Source: Trematomus loennbergii
Lineage: Eukaryota > Chordata > Actinopteri > Perciformes > Nototheniidae
Direction of reading: 5' to 3'
Assembly (NCBI GenBank): GCA_012861695.1
Contig: JAAOOA010000195.1
Coordinates: 455,452-519,451, forward strand
DNA: 64,000 bases
A model generated the notes under the pieces. The model was not told the origin of the DNA, made no database searches, and saw only the letters and a list, made by a program, of their open reading frames with translations. Made by a program: the position numbers and the translations under genes. Positions within the stretch are counted from its first letter, which is position 1, and each line of letters begins with the position of its first letter. This document shows positions 1 to 10,624 of the stretch, in pieces.

Positions 1-181
1 ATAATTTTGATCCATGGCTTTATCCAAAGTTCAGATTTCGGTTCCTGAAATGTGTTCAAATAGGCGCATATTTCATGAGATAATGGCTCATCTCTTCTGT
101 CAAAGACCATTGCAAGACTATTTATGTTTGGATTCTCACTTGAGGAATCTTAACCTGAGCCACAATAACTTATGAATAATA
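1..181. other. unassigned sequence
   Basis: AT-rich non-coding sequence. I recognise no exon, repeat or RNA gene in it. Confidence 0.4.
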
Positions 182-570
182 ATAATATGAATAAATTGGG
201 ATTTGATATGGGGGGGGGGGTTCTGTTAGAATGTGCGACGGGGGAGGGGGGAGAGAGTTAGACGCTCGTGAATGGTCAACGGGGGGGGCTCTCTGCACGG
301 AGGAGCCGCGGAGAAGTGAATCACAGTGATCTGCTATTTTAAAGTAAATTCAACACATATCGACCATAAATATAGCATATATTAAGAACGAGAAAGTGTT
401 AACATGGTTTTTTGTAAACATATGACCAATGTGCGAGGGTGATGACATCAGAGCACCAGGCTTAGCCCCGGACAGGTAAAACAGGTATTCACTCAGAGGG
501 GGGTAGTTACCCATTTACATGTCAAAAAGCAACATACAGTAGGCGGGTGGGGGATGGTGAACGTTTACAT
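182..570 (+). repeat. interspersed repeat A (inverted copy at 57.6-58.0 kb)
   Basis: This stretch of about 390 bp, with long G runs, is present again as its reverse complement at 57590-58005. Both copies share the poly-G tract, the AAATTCAACACATATCGACC-type middle and the end near GGGGATGGTGAACG. A short piece in the same orientation as this copy also appears near 61229-61250. It looks like a dispersed non-coding transposon remnant. I see no clear terminal repeats and cannot name the family. Confidence 0.6.
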
Positions 571-928
571 TTCTCTACAGAATACATTTAATTTAAGGTC
601 CTGATCTAAAACCACTATACCTAGACTCATCAAATCTGGACTGGATTATCCCAGAGGGTCTAAACATTCTTTATAACACAGTTTTAGATTTGTGAAACCT
701 TAATTCTATTTGTGAAAATTTTAAAAAGGGAGATTTCAGTGCTTTTTTCGCATCTAGACCACATAAAACCAGGTCCTGATCTAAAACCATTAGACCTAGA
801 CTCATCAAATCTGGACTGGATTATCCCAGAGGGTCTAACCATTCTTTATAACACAGTTTTAGATTTGTGAAACCTTTATTCTATTTGTGAAAATACAAAA
901 AAGTGAGATTTCAGTGCTTTTTTCGCAT

Positions 929-1204
929 TGTCTTGTCTTCCCCTGTGCTCCATGTCTGTTCGTCGTCGTTCTCGTCTATGATACCTGTTAGTCTCTTTGC
1001 TCTTGTCCATGCTACCTGTCACGCTCCATGTTTGTTACTGAGGTTTTTTGTCCTGATCCTTCCTCGTACTCCCCCGGTTTTGGTATGTTAAGTTGTTCCT
1101 TTTTTCTTTTGTCATTCAGCTTTGGGAAATAAAGCTCGCTTTTTGTTACCTGACCTTTTATTCCTTTTACTGCATTTGGGTCCTATTTTTCCCCAACCCT
1201 GACA
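929..1204 (+). mobile_element. solo LTR-like sequence
   Basis: The segment starts TGTCTTG and ends CCCTGACA, has a poly-A signal (AATAAA near 1129) in its second half, and resembles fish Gypsy/ERV LTRs that end in a 'GCATTTGGGTCCT...CTGACA' sequence. It starts exactly where the left arm of the surrounding foldback element stops. Flanking five-base sequences do not match, so insertion with a target duplication is not shown. Confidence 0.4.
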
Positions 1205-2317
1205 CCGAGTCTGCTTCAAATTAACTTATTATCCTCACAGGATCATTTTATTCAAGTTAAAGCAAAACTTACTAAAGCATTCTAACTGTTTATGCTTTAA
1301 CAGCAATTAATAAATGATCCAGCTTTGCTTTTTGCTAACTGTTTTTGTTGTTCTGCTTTATGATTGTAATGCATGACTGTGCCAACATGTGTCTCCTCCT
1401 CCCTGCTCTTGTTTGTAGGCTGCACCTGCTTTTCAGGAGACCAGGCCTCGCAATTATGTTCTTTCTGCCAGTGCATCAGCGGTAAGAGTCCATCACAAAC
1501 TGCAGGGTCTGTCACCCAGCAGGAGCTAGGCTAACATGCTAACAGGCACAGAGCCTTAGAACACCACATACTCCAAAAGACAGATGATGTAGCTCACATC
1601 AGGGCACAGAGCTGCTGCAGCCTCACCTGACCCAGCAGCTCGTTGGCTAAAGCTATTGAATGTTGTGTCGGAAGCATCCTGAGGCCACAGTGGCTTCAGA
1701 ACATGTATGTAGTCTATCTTAAAAAACATCTTGAATTTATTTGTAGAAAGTTAGTTTGTTACTTAACAGGTGTGGAGACTTTTTTTAGTTTCATACATTT
1801 TCAAAAATACATTGTTAGAATTTCTAAAAAGTACTCTTACTCAAACCACTAAAATAATGTAAATGAAGCAAAAGGCTCCTGAAATCCTTTCACATGTACT
1901 CACCAGTGTAAGGCTGCCTTGCTGTGGTCCCAGTATATTTAAACTGCATGGGATGACGGCTACTAATGAGCACTGCACATGATATATATATTTGGAATGC
2001 TTTATGGATTGAAGTGGGGGCTGCATTTTGAATTCTTAAACAAGTTATGCTTATCAGACTGTGGCATGACCTTTGCGACACAAATATAATAAAGTGAGCA
2101 TGTTTAGCAAGTTTTGATATTGTTGCATGCTGTTTATACTTTTTTTGACATAGAAAAACTATGATTACTAATACAAATACTACATATAGCTTTACACTGG
2201 TATGATCTGGAACTGTGACAGGCTCTGAAAGACTCCAATCCACTTCCGTAGTTGCACTTATGAAGGGAAACAATGGCCTTAATGAGTCCAACTGGTCACA
2301 AAAACCAAACATTTTTA
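1205..2317. other. interior of foldback element, unassigned
   Basis: Short open frames lie on both strands here, none with a recognisable domain or codon pattern. The region is non-coding as far as I can see. Confidence 0.35.
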
Positions 2318-3004
2318 GATTTTTAGATCAGGACCTGGTCTTATGTGGTCTAGATGCGAAAAAAGCACTGAAATCTCCATTTTTTTTAATTTTCACAAAC
2401 AGAATTAAGGTTTCACAAATCTAAAACTGTGTTATAAAGAATGTTTAGACCCTCTGGGATAATCCAGTCCAGATTTGATGAGTCTAGGTATAGTGGTTTT
2501 AGATCAGGACCTGGTCTAATGTGGTCTAGATGTAGAAAAAGCAGCAAAATCTTCAGTTTTTTGTATTTTCACAATAGAATTAATGTTTCACAAATCTCAA
2601 ACTGTGTTATAAAGAATCTTTAGACTCTCTGGGATAATCCAGTCCAAATGAATCGGCTATGCAGCGATTTAAGAGGTTCAAACACGGAGGATTGTTCGCT
2701 CAGCGCTGTAAATTAAATGTCCCTTAACTTTCCCCTTAACTGCCGAATCGGAAGCTCTGAATCGGAAGCCAACTTCAGCGTCGTAAGACTTTGTTTATTT
2801 GAAATCAGATGAAAACAAACTGTAACGGATCCATATTATTCATATTCCGAGTCATAAAGACTTTATTTAAAATAAACATGTATAACTAGTTTAGGTTGTT
2901 TGAGAGGTACAGCTACCATTCTTTAATTAGATGTTTGATAAGTGCAGATCATATAGTAAAACACGTACACAGATACATTATTTTGTATTTTTATTAAATT
3001 CGAC

Positions 3005-3405
3005 AATGTCAATTTCACTTTCCACTATGTCCACCGTTGTTTTTCACAACCAATGGCAGAACTTTATTGAGGCCTGTAATTAGTCAACTACAGGTCTCTT
3101 GGGTCAGTCTTTTTCTTCCAAAAAGCTTGTGACAAGATGTTATTGCTCTTGGGGAATTAAAAACAAGATTTTAACTTTAGTTTTTTATATAATATCTAAA
3201 ACGACTATTGTGAAAAACTAAGTCTTAGTTATTTAATATATAGCGCCATCTCCTGGTTAAACCCTGAAATTGGAGAATAGTGGGTTGGGCCTAACATTTC
3301 TGAATACTGGTCTTTGGCAGGTCTTAGGCTGGTAACTGGCTGGAAGTAGGCAGGAAGCTGTATGCTGGGGTCCAAAATAAGAGGCTCCATCTGTAGTTAG
3401 TGCTC
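3005..3405 (+). repeat. interspersed repeat B
   Basis: This sequence recurs at 58314-58443 and continues at 61252-61520. There it is split by an L2-clade LINE that is absent here, so this copy serves as the empty site for that LINE. It has no coding potential that I can see. The element family is unknown. Confidence 0.65.
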
Positions 3406-5300
3406 TTACCTGTGAGGCCTCCTCCAAACCGCATTATAACCAGACTGTATCATTAAAGCTATAAGTACCAGTTCTAGATCCTTGACTTTAGACAAACAAT
3501 TCAAAAGACAAAATGTATTTAAAGACCAATCTTTATTTGAAGGTGCCTCTTAACCTGGGATATTAGTTATAGTAATAGTATTGACAATCTAAAAAAACTG
3601 AGCAACTCAACAGTCAACTTTATATTTCTTATTGTCTAAAGCATTTATTATTTTCATTTTCCCCTCTCATATTCAGTGTGGACGGATTGAGACAGCGTGG
3701 TGTCCAGAGAGCTGCAGAGACTTCAGGGAGAAACCTCCGTGTGATGGACGTCCAGTCTGTTGGTTTGGAGAGGACTGAGGGTCTTTCCTCTGCGAGGAGG
3801 ACCAGGCCTGATGGAGGAGCCCATGCATAGCTGATACCACCTGATCAGGCCTTGTCTGTCACTTTATTTGACTAAATGTGTTTACTTATACATTTAATAG
3901 GTTTACACCTTCTGTCCATATGTGCTTTTTTATTTAAAACATGTTTGATTAACTTTTGGTTCAGATTTCAATAAATTGAATTTGTATTTGCACTCCTTTT
4001 GTCCATTATTCTTACTGAAAATGTTAGATTACACATTCACATCCGACTGAAGATTGGCCCCATTTATTTGCGTTGCAAACTCTGCGGTACAAGGTACATG
4101 TTGTGAAGCTCATAAAGTGAGGCAAATAGAATTAATCAGCTGATGGAGTGTAGATGTGGAAATAGGTGCATTCGATCAGCTGACTTCACAATAAAAGTAG
4201 TTTCTTAGTGAATGTCCTGTACTGGTCTTAAAATCTCATAACATCAGCTTTTAATTTTCCTCTTGGATGTTCTTCTTGACCCTCAGAGAAGGAGAAAATG
4301 TTGAGTCGTGTCTTTCAGGCATGTCCTTTCCTAACAAAAATTACAGGAAACATAAAACATATTATTGCAGAACAAGTGTGTTATTTATGAAAGAGGTGTG
4401 CTTGTGTTTAGGGGCTGTAGATATAATTATTTTGTAATTGTAATGTTTTATTTTATTTTAACAGTGAGCTACAAAGACAATCAGATTATGAATGAACAGT
4501 ATGACATTCATCAACATTGAAATATATTTTATTATCAAAATAATATTTAACTGTTATTAAAACTTAGTGCAACTGTAGAAGCTTGCTCTGTTCTCTCACT
4601 GAAATCATAACTTTTACCACGTTTTTTACAGACAATATTGAGAGATAAATAGCAGTTGTCACTAATAGCTTTGCCTTCAATACCTTAAATTAGAAAGCTG
4701 ACAGTCATATTGCTTGTTAACATCTAAATGTAACCCTTTGCATGGAAAAAACCCTCAACTTCACTGATGTGTAGGTGATCTAGTATTTAGTATTGTTTAA
4801 TGGAATGTATATCAGTGTATTAAAGTCAATACTTCATTTATTTAAACCAATATCTTTCTTGATTCTTTGTACAGTATGAAAAAAGAGTATTTGTACCTGT
4901 GCTGAAGTTCACTGCTGTGAGGAGTCCAGTTCTGTCTCTCACTCTCTGGTCCAGCCTGTCTGCATCACCTGGACACTTTAAACAAACAGATATATATGTA
5001 AAGAACCATGTGTTCAAACAATATAACTTATTCTCTTCTGTTGAACATGTTGGATTGTGTATTGCCCGAGTCAGGGTCCTTTTTATTTGACTGTAACTTT
5101 GGAAGTTGTGTTACCAATGCTTACTGTTTATTTGATACCAATTTGGTAATGCAATTAATAAAAACAACAACGTTTGGGTTCGTTCTTCAGATGACTGTGA
5201 CGTTAATGTGTAAACTCAATAATGAACTCCAGCTCAACCAACCATATTGTAATATCTAAGTAATCATCTTGAAATATGACATTAATAATTGTAATATACA
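3406..5300. other. mostly unassigned intergenic sequence with weak exon-like pieces
   Basis: No domain is recognisable. At 3660-3830 a GC-richer block is open in more than one frame on both strands. On the plus strand it follows an acceptor-like site (TATTCAG at about 3676) and is followed by AATAAA near 3969. On the minus strand it follows a CAG near 3840. Coding status is undecided. The rest is AT-rich and featureless. Confidence 0.3.
4897..4968 (-). other. possible internal exon, unrecognised
   Basis: On the minus strand a 72-base segment lies between an acceptor (GTGTCCAG) and a donor (CACAG/GTACAAA). One of its frames is open and reads, in part, DADRLDQRVRDRTGLL. It lies between the exon-like block at 3.7 kb and the candidate first exon at 5.47 kb, all consistent with one minus-strand transcript. 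The product is not recognised, and a chance splice pair cannot be excluded. Confidence 0.25.
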
Positions 5301-5466
5301 CACATCTTATTGTGAGGTTGATTTCACATACACTACTTCGACGTTAGCTTGTCTACATACTTGAGCATAGCTACCACTCGCTTACACGCAAACCCAAGCC
5401 TTAACATTCATTACGTAGCTGATTAAAATCATAAACACATAAATGAAGTACTCGAATTTCACTTAC

Positions 5467-5660
5467 CGCAAAACGGCATTCATGCACCGTCTGTTTTAAC
5501 CGCAGAGCGAGTCACAATAGTCCGATATATAAGCATGAAGAACAAACAAAGACGGCCGGGATCAAGTTGTGTTCCCTGGATGAACTGACCAGGGAGTCCC
5601 TGTAGCTTCACGGACGGAGCAGCTAGCAGAGAGACAAGAAGCTAACAGCAGCAGTCACTT
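5467..5660 (-). other. possible first exon and promoter, minus strand
   Basis: Reading the minus strand, a GC-richer block ends in a consensus donor (TTTTGCG/GTAAGT). It holds a TATATA-like stretch about 60 bases upstream of the donor. This could be a non-coding first exon serving the candidate exons at 4897-4968 and 3.7 kb. The 5' end is not visible. I infer this only from splice-site quality and base composition. Confidence 0.25.
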
Positions 5661-5794
5661 GACAGAGCTGTCACTCAATGTGACCACGCCCTAATTTATG
5701 CAAAAACTTTAAGACCTAATATAAATAAAAGGGTCGCGTTAGAAAATAATTCACTCACAGATTCATAATCACGAAGGTGGAATCTAACTATATA

Positions 5795-5975
5795 CATTAT
5801 GAAATGTATTGGAGCCAGGGCTAGAAACGTTTTTTTTCTGCTGTGAAATTGGGCATTTTAACATTGGGGTCTATGGAAATTGCTCCTTTCTGCAGTCATC
5901 GCCTATCGGCCAATATATGAACTGCAGTTTGTGGCACTTCCGTATTGGCATCCCGGCTCTTCCCCAGAGTTTGCC
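5795..5975. repeat. fish interspersed repeat abutting TRIM copy I
   Basis: The segment around GGGCATTTTAACATTGGGG and CTGCAGTTTGTGGCACTTCC resembles a short dispersed repeat common in fish DNA. It joins TRIM copy I inside the coiled coil, so the TRIM frame runs into it and gains a foreign tail before stopping at 5903. Confidence 0.45.
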
Positions 5976-6787
5976 GCTTGCTCTCTCTGCTTCTCATTGA
6001 TGGTGTCGATGAGCTCGGCCTGGCTTCTCTCAACAGACTCCTTCAGAGCGGTGAAGACCTGAACACCATCTGCTATCCCTCTGTCTGCTCCTTCCTTACT
6101 GAGCTCCACTGAGCGATTCATCTCCTGAATCTTCAGTCGTCTCTTCTGGATCATCTGCTGAATTTCAGCCTCTGTTTTCCCCAGCTCAGCCTTCTTTCCT
6201 TCATATCCTTCTTTCAGAGGAACAACATCATGTGTCTTGTGGTCTGAAATAGTGCAGAGCATGCAGACACACACCTGGTCGGTCTTACAGAACAGCTCCA
6301 GCAGTTTATCGTGCTTCACACACATCCTGCCTTCCAGGTTCTCCTCAGGTTCGATCAGCTGATGTTTCTTCAGACGTGAAGCTGTCAGGTGAGGCTCTAG
6401 GTGAGTCTCACAGTAGGAGGCCAGACACACCAGGCAGGACTTCAGGGCCTTCAGTCTGGTTCCAGTGCAGGCGTCACAGGGAACTTCTCCTGGTTTGACA
6501 ACTTGTTGCTCTGAGCTGCTGCTGCTGGCTTTCTGTTGAGCTGACTGTCTGAACTGAGCAGCCATCTCAGAGATGAATGTGTTGACCAGCAGCTCAGGCT
6601 TTATGTTGAAAACTTCTTTACAATATGGACACTGACTCGGGACATTTCTATCCCAGTGTTCTGAGATGCAGGCTTTACAGAAGTTGTGTCCACATGGTAT
6701 GGCGACTGGATCAGTGAACACATCCAGACAGATGGAGCACAGAAACTGATCTTCAGTCAGCAGACAGCTGGCAGCAAACATGTCTCT
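5903..6787 (-). pseudogene. TRIM (btr-like) copy I: RING, B-boxes, coiled coil; SPRY lost
   Basis: The frame starts at the ATG at 6781-6779 (MFAAS), just after an acceptor (TTGTCCCCAG), and gives 292 residues. A C3HC4 RING (CSIC, CGHNFC, CPYC) lies at about residues 15-56. It is followed by a Ser-rich linker, B-box 1 (CDAC...CLVC...YCETH), B-box 2 (CVKH...CKTD...CMLC...HKTH) and the coiled coil. TRIM proteins of this fish family are E3 ubiquitin ligases, usually about 540 residues long, that use a C-terminal PRY/SPRY domain for target recognition. Here the frame leaves TRIM sequence after EKQRE, enters an unrelated repeat and stops about 20 codons later, so the SPRY is missing. The RING and B-boxes are undamaged, so a truncated RING/B-box protein is possible. 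A 5' exon and promoter lie at 8.8-8.9 kb. Confidence 0.8.
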
Positions 6788-6984
6788 CTGGGGACAAGAG
6801 TTTGAAAAAAACAAAAACTGTAATGTATATATGATTTAATCTCTTGTATCTGTTTACTATAAGTCAAATAGATGGTGATACTGAACTCTGCTGATGTATC
6901 ATGATTATGCGGAGGGTGAAAGAATGCTCAAATTTGCAGTTCACTGTTATTGTTGAATGTTCAAAAAATCTCTCTGTTTTTTAA

Positions 6985-8116
6985 CCTGTTAAGCACCGAG
7001 CCTGTTTTTCATGTTTCAGGCTCGAAAATGACATGCCCAAAACAAATGACTACAACTTAACTTCTAAAAGGGTTATATGAATAATTTCTTTTATCAAAGC
7101 AAGGTTACATCTGTGAGTTGGATGTAGAAGTGTCAGAATCAATATAAATGTTTTTTATTTTAAAGAAAATTCAGATTTTACAAAAAAAAACTGTAAATTA
7201 TAGTGTCCGTCCAAAAAGTATTTTTTAGAGATAGTGAAAACTACCCTTGGATGATGGGTTAGTAGACTAAAAGCTTTAGGAATCCAAAGTACAACATATA
7301 ATAAGTACCCTGTATCAAGATTGATGCAAAACAAGTGAGATTTGACCTTTTTAGAGAGATTTAGCCAAAAACCCCCACTTCTGGGGTCATTTGGGTGGAT
7401 TTGACCTATCTCTGGCCCCCCTTGCTCGATTTGGATCGTTGACACACCTTTCTGACCGTTAGAGCCAATAGAATCGAAGGGGGAGGCCCACACACACACT
7501 CATTGTAAAGAGAAAAGGTGGGGGCTGCGCGTCTGGAAATGAAACTAGATTGGGAGATTTTCTCCTTCTGGAGTTTGGAAACTAAAAAGCAGTTTTATTG
7601 CTTATGGATTATCAGAAATAATCTCAAAGAAGGCACAGATACATAGGATGAACCTATGGATTAACTGCAGCATCGTTTTTTTATCGTTTTAATGCCATTG
7701 AAGACCAGTTTTGACCAAGGTAAGCCATGTTAGCGTTTCTAGCTACTTAGCTCCACATGTTATGATGTACGCTTTCGTTTATAGCGTCGCAAATGTTTAT
7801 CACTGAGTGTTGAGGAGGGCACCATTAGATTCAGTGTCTCCAGGACACCAAAAACGAGTGGTTGGTTGTGCATCTAGGATAAGTAATAAGGGAGTTATGA
7901 GTGAGTTTAAGTGCCGTTTTAGGTTAAATTTTTTCGCTCGTGGTTAATTCAGAGGCTGAGTGCTAGCATTGTGTTTTTTTTTTTAAAAAGCTGAGTTTCT
8001 TCCCGTTACATGGATATAAAACATTCAGTTTTATTCAATATTAAGATTCCTTAGACGTTGTTTCCTGCAAATGACGCGTTTATCCGCCCGGTACCGGGCG
8101 GATGGTGCGTAACAGG
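6985..8116. mobile_element. TTAA-flanked non-autonomous DNA transposon (1132 bp)
   Basis: The termini are CCTGTTAAGCACC and, inverted, CCTGTTACGCACC, so there is a 13-bp inverted repeat with one mismatch. TTAA flanks both ends (6981-6984 and 8117-8120). The matching position in the TRIM IV and V introns (about 35229 and 44350) has a single TTAA and no insert. A perfect palindrome, CCGCCCGGTACCGGGCGG, lies near the right end. No transposase is visible. TTAA targeting fits the piggyBac or Kolobok superfamily. It sits in the 5' intron of TRIM copy I. Confidence 0.75.
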
Positions 8117-8120
8117 TTAA

Positions 8121-8781
8121 TATTATAAATAAATCTGGAAAATCATAGCAGCATTCAGTTTAAACTCTAACGGCCCATCCACACAGCAGCGTTAAAAAAA
8201 TCTTGGAGGTGGGCGTATCTGAAGCTTGGGGATTCTTTGCAACCAATCACATGAATCTCCCGCCCCCGACATACGAAGCAAAAAAGTTTGAAGTAAACTG
8301 GATATAAACTGTTTGATTGGCTAGCGCTTGAACTGTCAGTAGCTCAAGGCTCAAGGCTACTTACCACAGTGTGTACAAATGATATAAGATGAAATATGTA
8401 ATTGTCATGCCTTTTATAAGCAACACTTGTAACATAACACCAGATCCCTTGCTTTGGACATTCCAGAACAAATATAATATTTAGATTATACTTTGTTGAA
8501 TAAAGTCAATTATAAAGATTTTTCAAATACAGGAAATATGAAAATAAGTATAAGCTAATGCTAGCTTTGACTGTATGCTCTCTAACCTAACTCACACAGA
8601 GTTACATTTTATTTTTATTTTTGGTTGTTGCTAATTTAAAAGTTGAGGTTTTTATCTTAACTGACACATTTCTATAGTATAATATTCTTTATATGGTAAA
8701 ATGGATGTAATACAGTCAGATTCAAATTTAATCCAACTTTGACTAGATATTTAGTAAGTGATGTGTCTGTAGTGTACTCAC
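8121..8781 (-). other. 5' intron of TRIM copy I
   Basis: Non-coding sequence shared with 15200-16170, 36290-36765 and 44790-45660. It lies between the non-coding first exon and the coding exon of each TRIM copy. The copies differ mainly by transposon insertions. Confidence 0.6.
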
Positions 8782-8905
8782 CAGTGTTTGCAGAGTCCTG
8801 CTGTGTTGTTGAGAAAAAGCTGCTGGATTCAGTTGAGTGTTTCTTCAGAGAAACAGAGACATGTCTCGGCTGCTGCTCTGCTGTCGCTCAGACAAACATC
8901 AGCTT
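8782..8905 (-). other. non-coding first exon of TRIM copy I
   Basis: On the minus strand the exon ends in AAACACTG/GTGAGT, a consensus donor, and the coding exon begins about 2 kb downstream at an acceptor at 6788. The same exon and donor recur at 16180, 36771 and 45669, upstream of copies II, IV and V. The transcription start is not defined; the upper limit is approximate. Confidence 0.6.
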
Positions 8906-8909
8906 TCAT

Positions 8910-8927
8910 TTCCGGGAAATTGAAACT
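8910..8927 (-). promoter_or_regulatory. composite GAS/ISRE site of TRIM copy I promoter
   Basis: TTCCGGGAA (8910-8918) is a perfect STAT-type GAS palindrome, TTCNNNGAA. It overlaps GAAATTGAAACT (8916-8927), which matches the interferon-stimulated response element GAAANNGAAACT. The pair lies about 130-145 bases upstream of the exon 1 donor. Known fish TRIM families of this type include interferon-induced members, which fits. Confidence 0.65.
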
Positions 8928-9211
8928 CTTCTCTTACAGTGTGGTTCAACCTGTCAGTGGCAGTTTGCCAAGAGGGAGTGGAGGAAGAACTATTGAGGCT
9001 TGTTATTTAACTTTGTGACGATGCATTTTACAGCTGATCCAAGAGGCTTTTCAAATATTGTATTGAGCATAAGTAGGAATATTTTCTCAATACATAAAGG
9101 ACATCTCTTTTATTTATAGCTATATTTCACAACACTGTGTTATGGTCCCTGTTTAAGAGCAGCTGGTGAAACACTTCCTCCTCACTGAACAGACGGTTTG
9201 AAAATGGGTCT

Positions 9212-10000
9212 TGTTAGAAATTAAAATCAATGTTTTATGGCATAATTTTGTCTAAAACATACCGTCAGTTTAAAAGCAGTCTTATGAAGAACTCATTGAT
9301 TCCAGTATTGTGTTCACACCTTAAAAGTGTGTGAAAGGAGGGATTGTTAGAAATTAAAATCAATGTTGATGTGGCGTAATTTGAATGAAATACACTGTAT
9401 TTCATTTAAATCTGTTTTATTCTGAAAACCGAAGATTCACATGTGACTTCCGGTTTTTCCGCTGGTGAATTTCGTCATTTCCGGTTAGCATTAGCTTGTG
9501 GCGAAATGCTACGTTTTCAAACCGTGAATTGAAGGTGAAATAACGTGATGTTGTACACTAAACACCCTGAGTTTAACACTCATTTATTGACGCTGGAATG
9601 AGGTTTATTAGGGAATGTTTAGATGACCACAGACATCAGAGTGATGTAATTTAGCAGCAGAAACCGACAGGATTTGCATTGGACACGCCCCCGTCGACGC
9701 CGGCCAATAGGAGAAGACTACAGGTCTTACCCGGGAGACCCAAGAAGGATCTCTCTCGCTCCTTGCCCCGAGCTGACCCGGACGCACGGGACCAAAACAG
9801 CTGGCAGGAGCAAACCGCACATTTCTTTGTAAACCACCGCATCTTTTGTGTAATTAAATGCTGTTAACTTGTATAAGCTTGCCTTGACTCTTTTCAGTCT
9901 CTCCTGCTCTCGGGGTTCAAGAATAACTAACATTTGGAGTATAAGCTTGCCTTGACTCTTTTCAGTCTCTCCTGCTCTCGGGGTTCAAGAATAACTAACA
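9212..10000 (+). mobile_element. solo LTR with internal duplications
   Basis: The element starts TGTTAG, ends CTAACA and is flanked by GTCT (9208-9211 and 10001-10004). The paralogous position at 16611 reads GTCTTGTCAGAAATATGAGG without an insert. The first segment is repeated from 9345, and the last 68 bases are tandemly duplicated (from 9871 and 9939). A CCAAT motif (GGCCAATAGG) lies in the U3-like part. No coding region is attached, so it is a solo LTR or a recombined LTR pair. Confidence 0.6.
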
Positions 10001-10073
10001 GTCTTGTAAGAAATATGAGGAGTAAAGGCTTGTGGAGTTATACAAAAACACACAAACGTCTAAATCCTCTTAT

Positions 10074-10255
10074 TAGATGCGATATTAATCACAGAGGAAC
10101 GAACCCGGGAGGAAGACCCGCCCCCCGTCGAGACCGGCCAATAGGAGAGGACTATATTTGTATCACCGTATCATTTGTTAATTAAATGCTGTTAACTTTT
10201 AAATAAGCTTCCTTGGACTCTTTTCAGCTAATCCTGCTCTCAGGTTTAAATCACC
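10074..10255 (+). mobile_element. LTR remnant related to the 9.2-kb LTR
   Basis: It contains a GC-rich CCGGCCAATAGG then GGACTATA segment (CCAAT plus TATA-like). This is followed by the AAATGCTGTTAACTT and CTTGGACTCTTTTCAG sequences that also occur in the LTR at 9212-10000. A longer relative lies at 16676-16990. Confidence 0.45.
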
Positions 10256-10624
10256 TTTAAAAGTCTGTACTTAAGTGAATTTTTTTGCTCCACTACAATT
10301 AATTAATACCTTTAGTTACTTCACAGATCTGGATGAATGATGTGAAATATAATCAAGTGTTAAATCAGACTTTAGTTCCACCTGGAGTAAATTCACAAGC
10401 TACCCTGCAGTATACAAAGTCATTCAAAGTAGCTGCACCTTTACCAGCTTTGAGAACACTTTCATGATCAATCATTATAAAACATATCATATATATTATT
10501 CTGAAATGGACCAATCTGCACAATGACTACTTTTACTTTTGCTACTTTAACTATATTTTGATGATAATACTTTCTACTTTTACTTGAGGAACATTTTGAA
10601 TGCAAGACTTTTACTGAAACAGAG
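10256..10624. repeat. dispersed fish repeat (shared with 17.0 and 38.7 kb)
   Basis: The segment from TACCTTTAGTTACTTCACAG to the end recurs at 16990-17180 and 38680-39060 almost unchanged. Parts also appear at 43750-43840 and 47120-47160. It is non-coding and forms the junction material between several duplicated blocks. Confidence 0.5.

Larger units (their letters stand above)
597..2646. mobile_element. foldback-type element with tandem-unit inverted arms
   Basis: The left arm (597-928) is two tandem units of about 176 bp, each beginning GGTCCTGATCTAAAACCA. The right arm (about 2318-2646) is two units of the same sequence in reverse complement; its outer unit lacks roughly 45 bp. Long inverted arms built of tandem units, around an unrelated interior, are typical of foldback DNA elements. 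The interior has no recognisable transposase. I see no reliable target duplication, so the outer limits are approximate. Confidence 0.6.

Noticed and set aside
8739..9018. Plus-strand frames of about 80 codons, repeated at 16125, 36728 and 45587
   Set aside because: They lie antisense to the TRIM non-coding first exon and promoter. They recur only because the block is duplicated, and their ends differ between copies.
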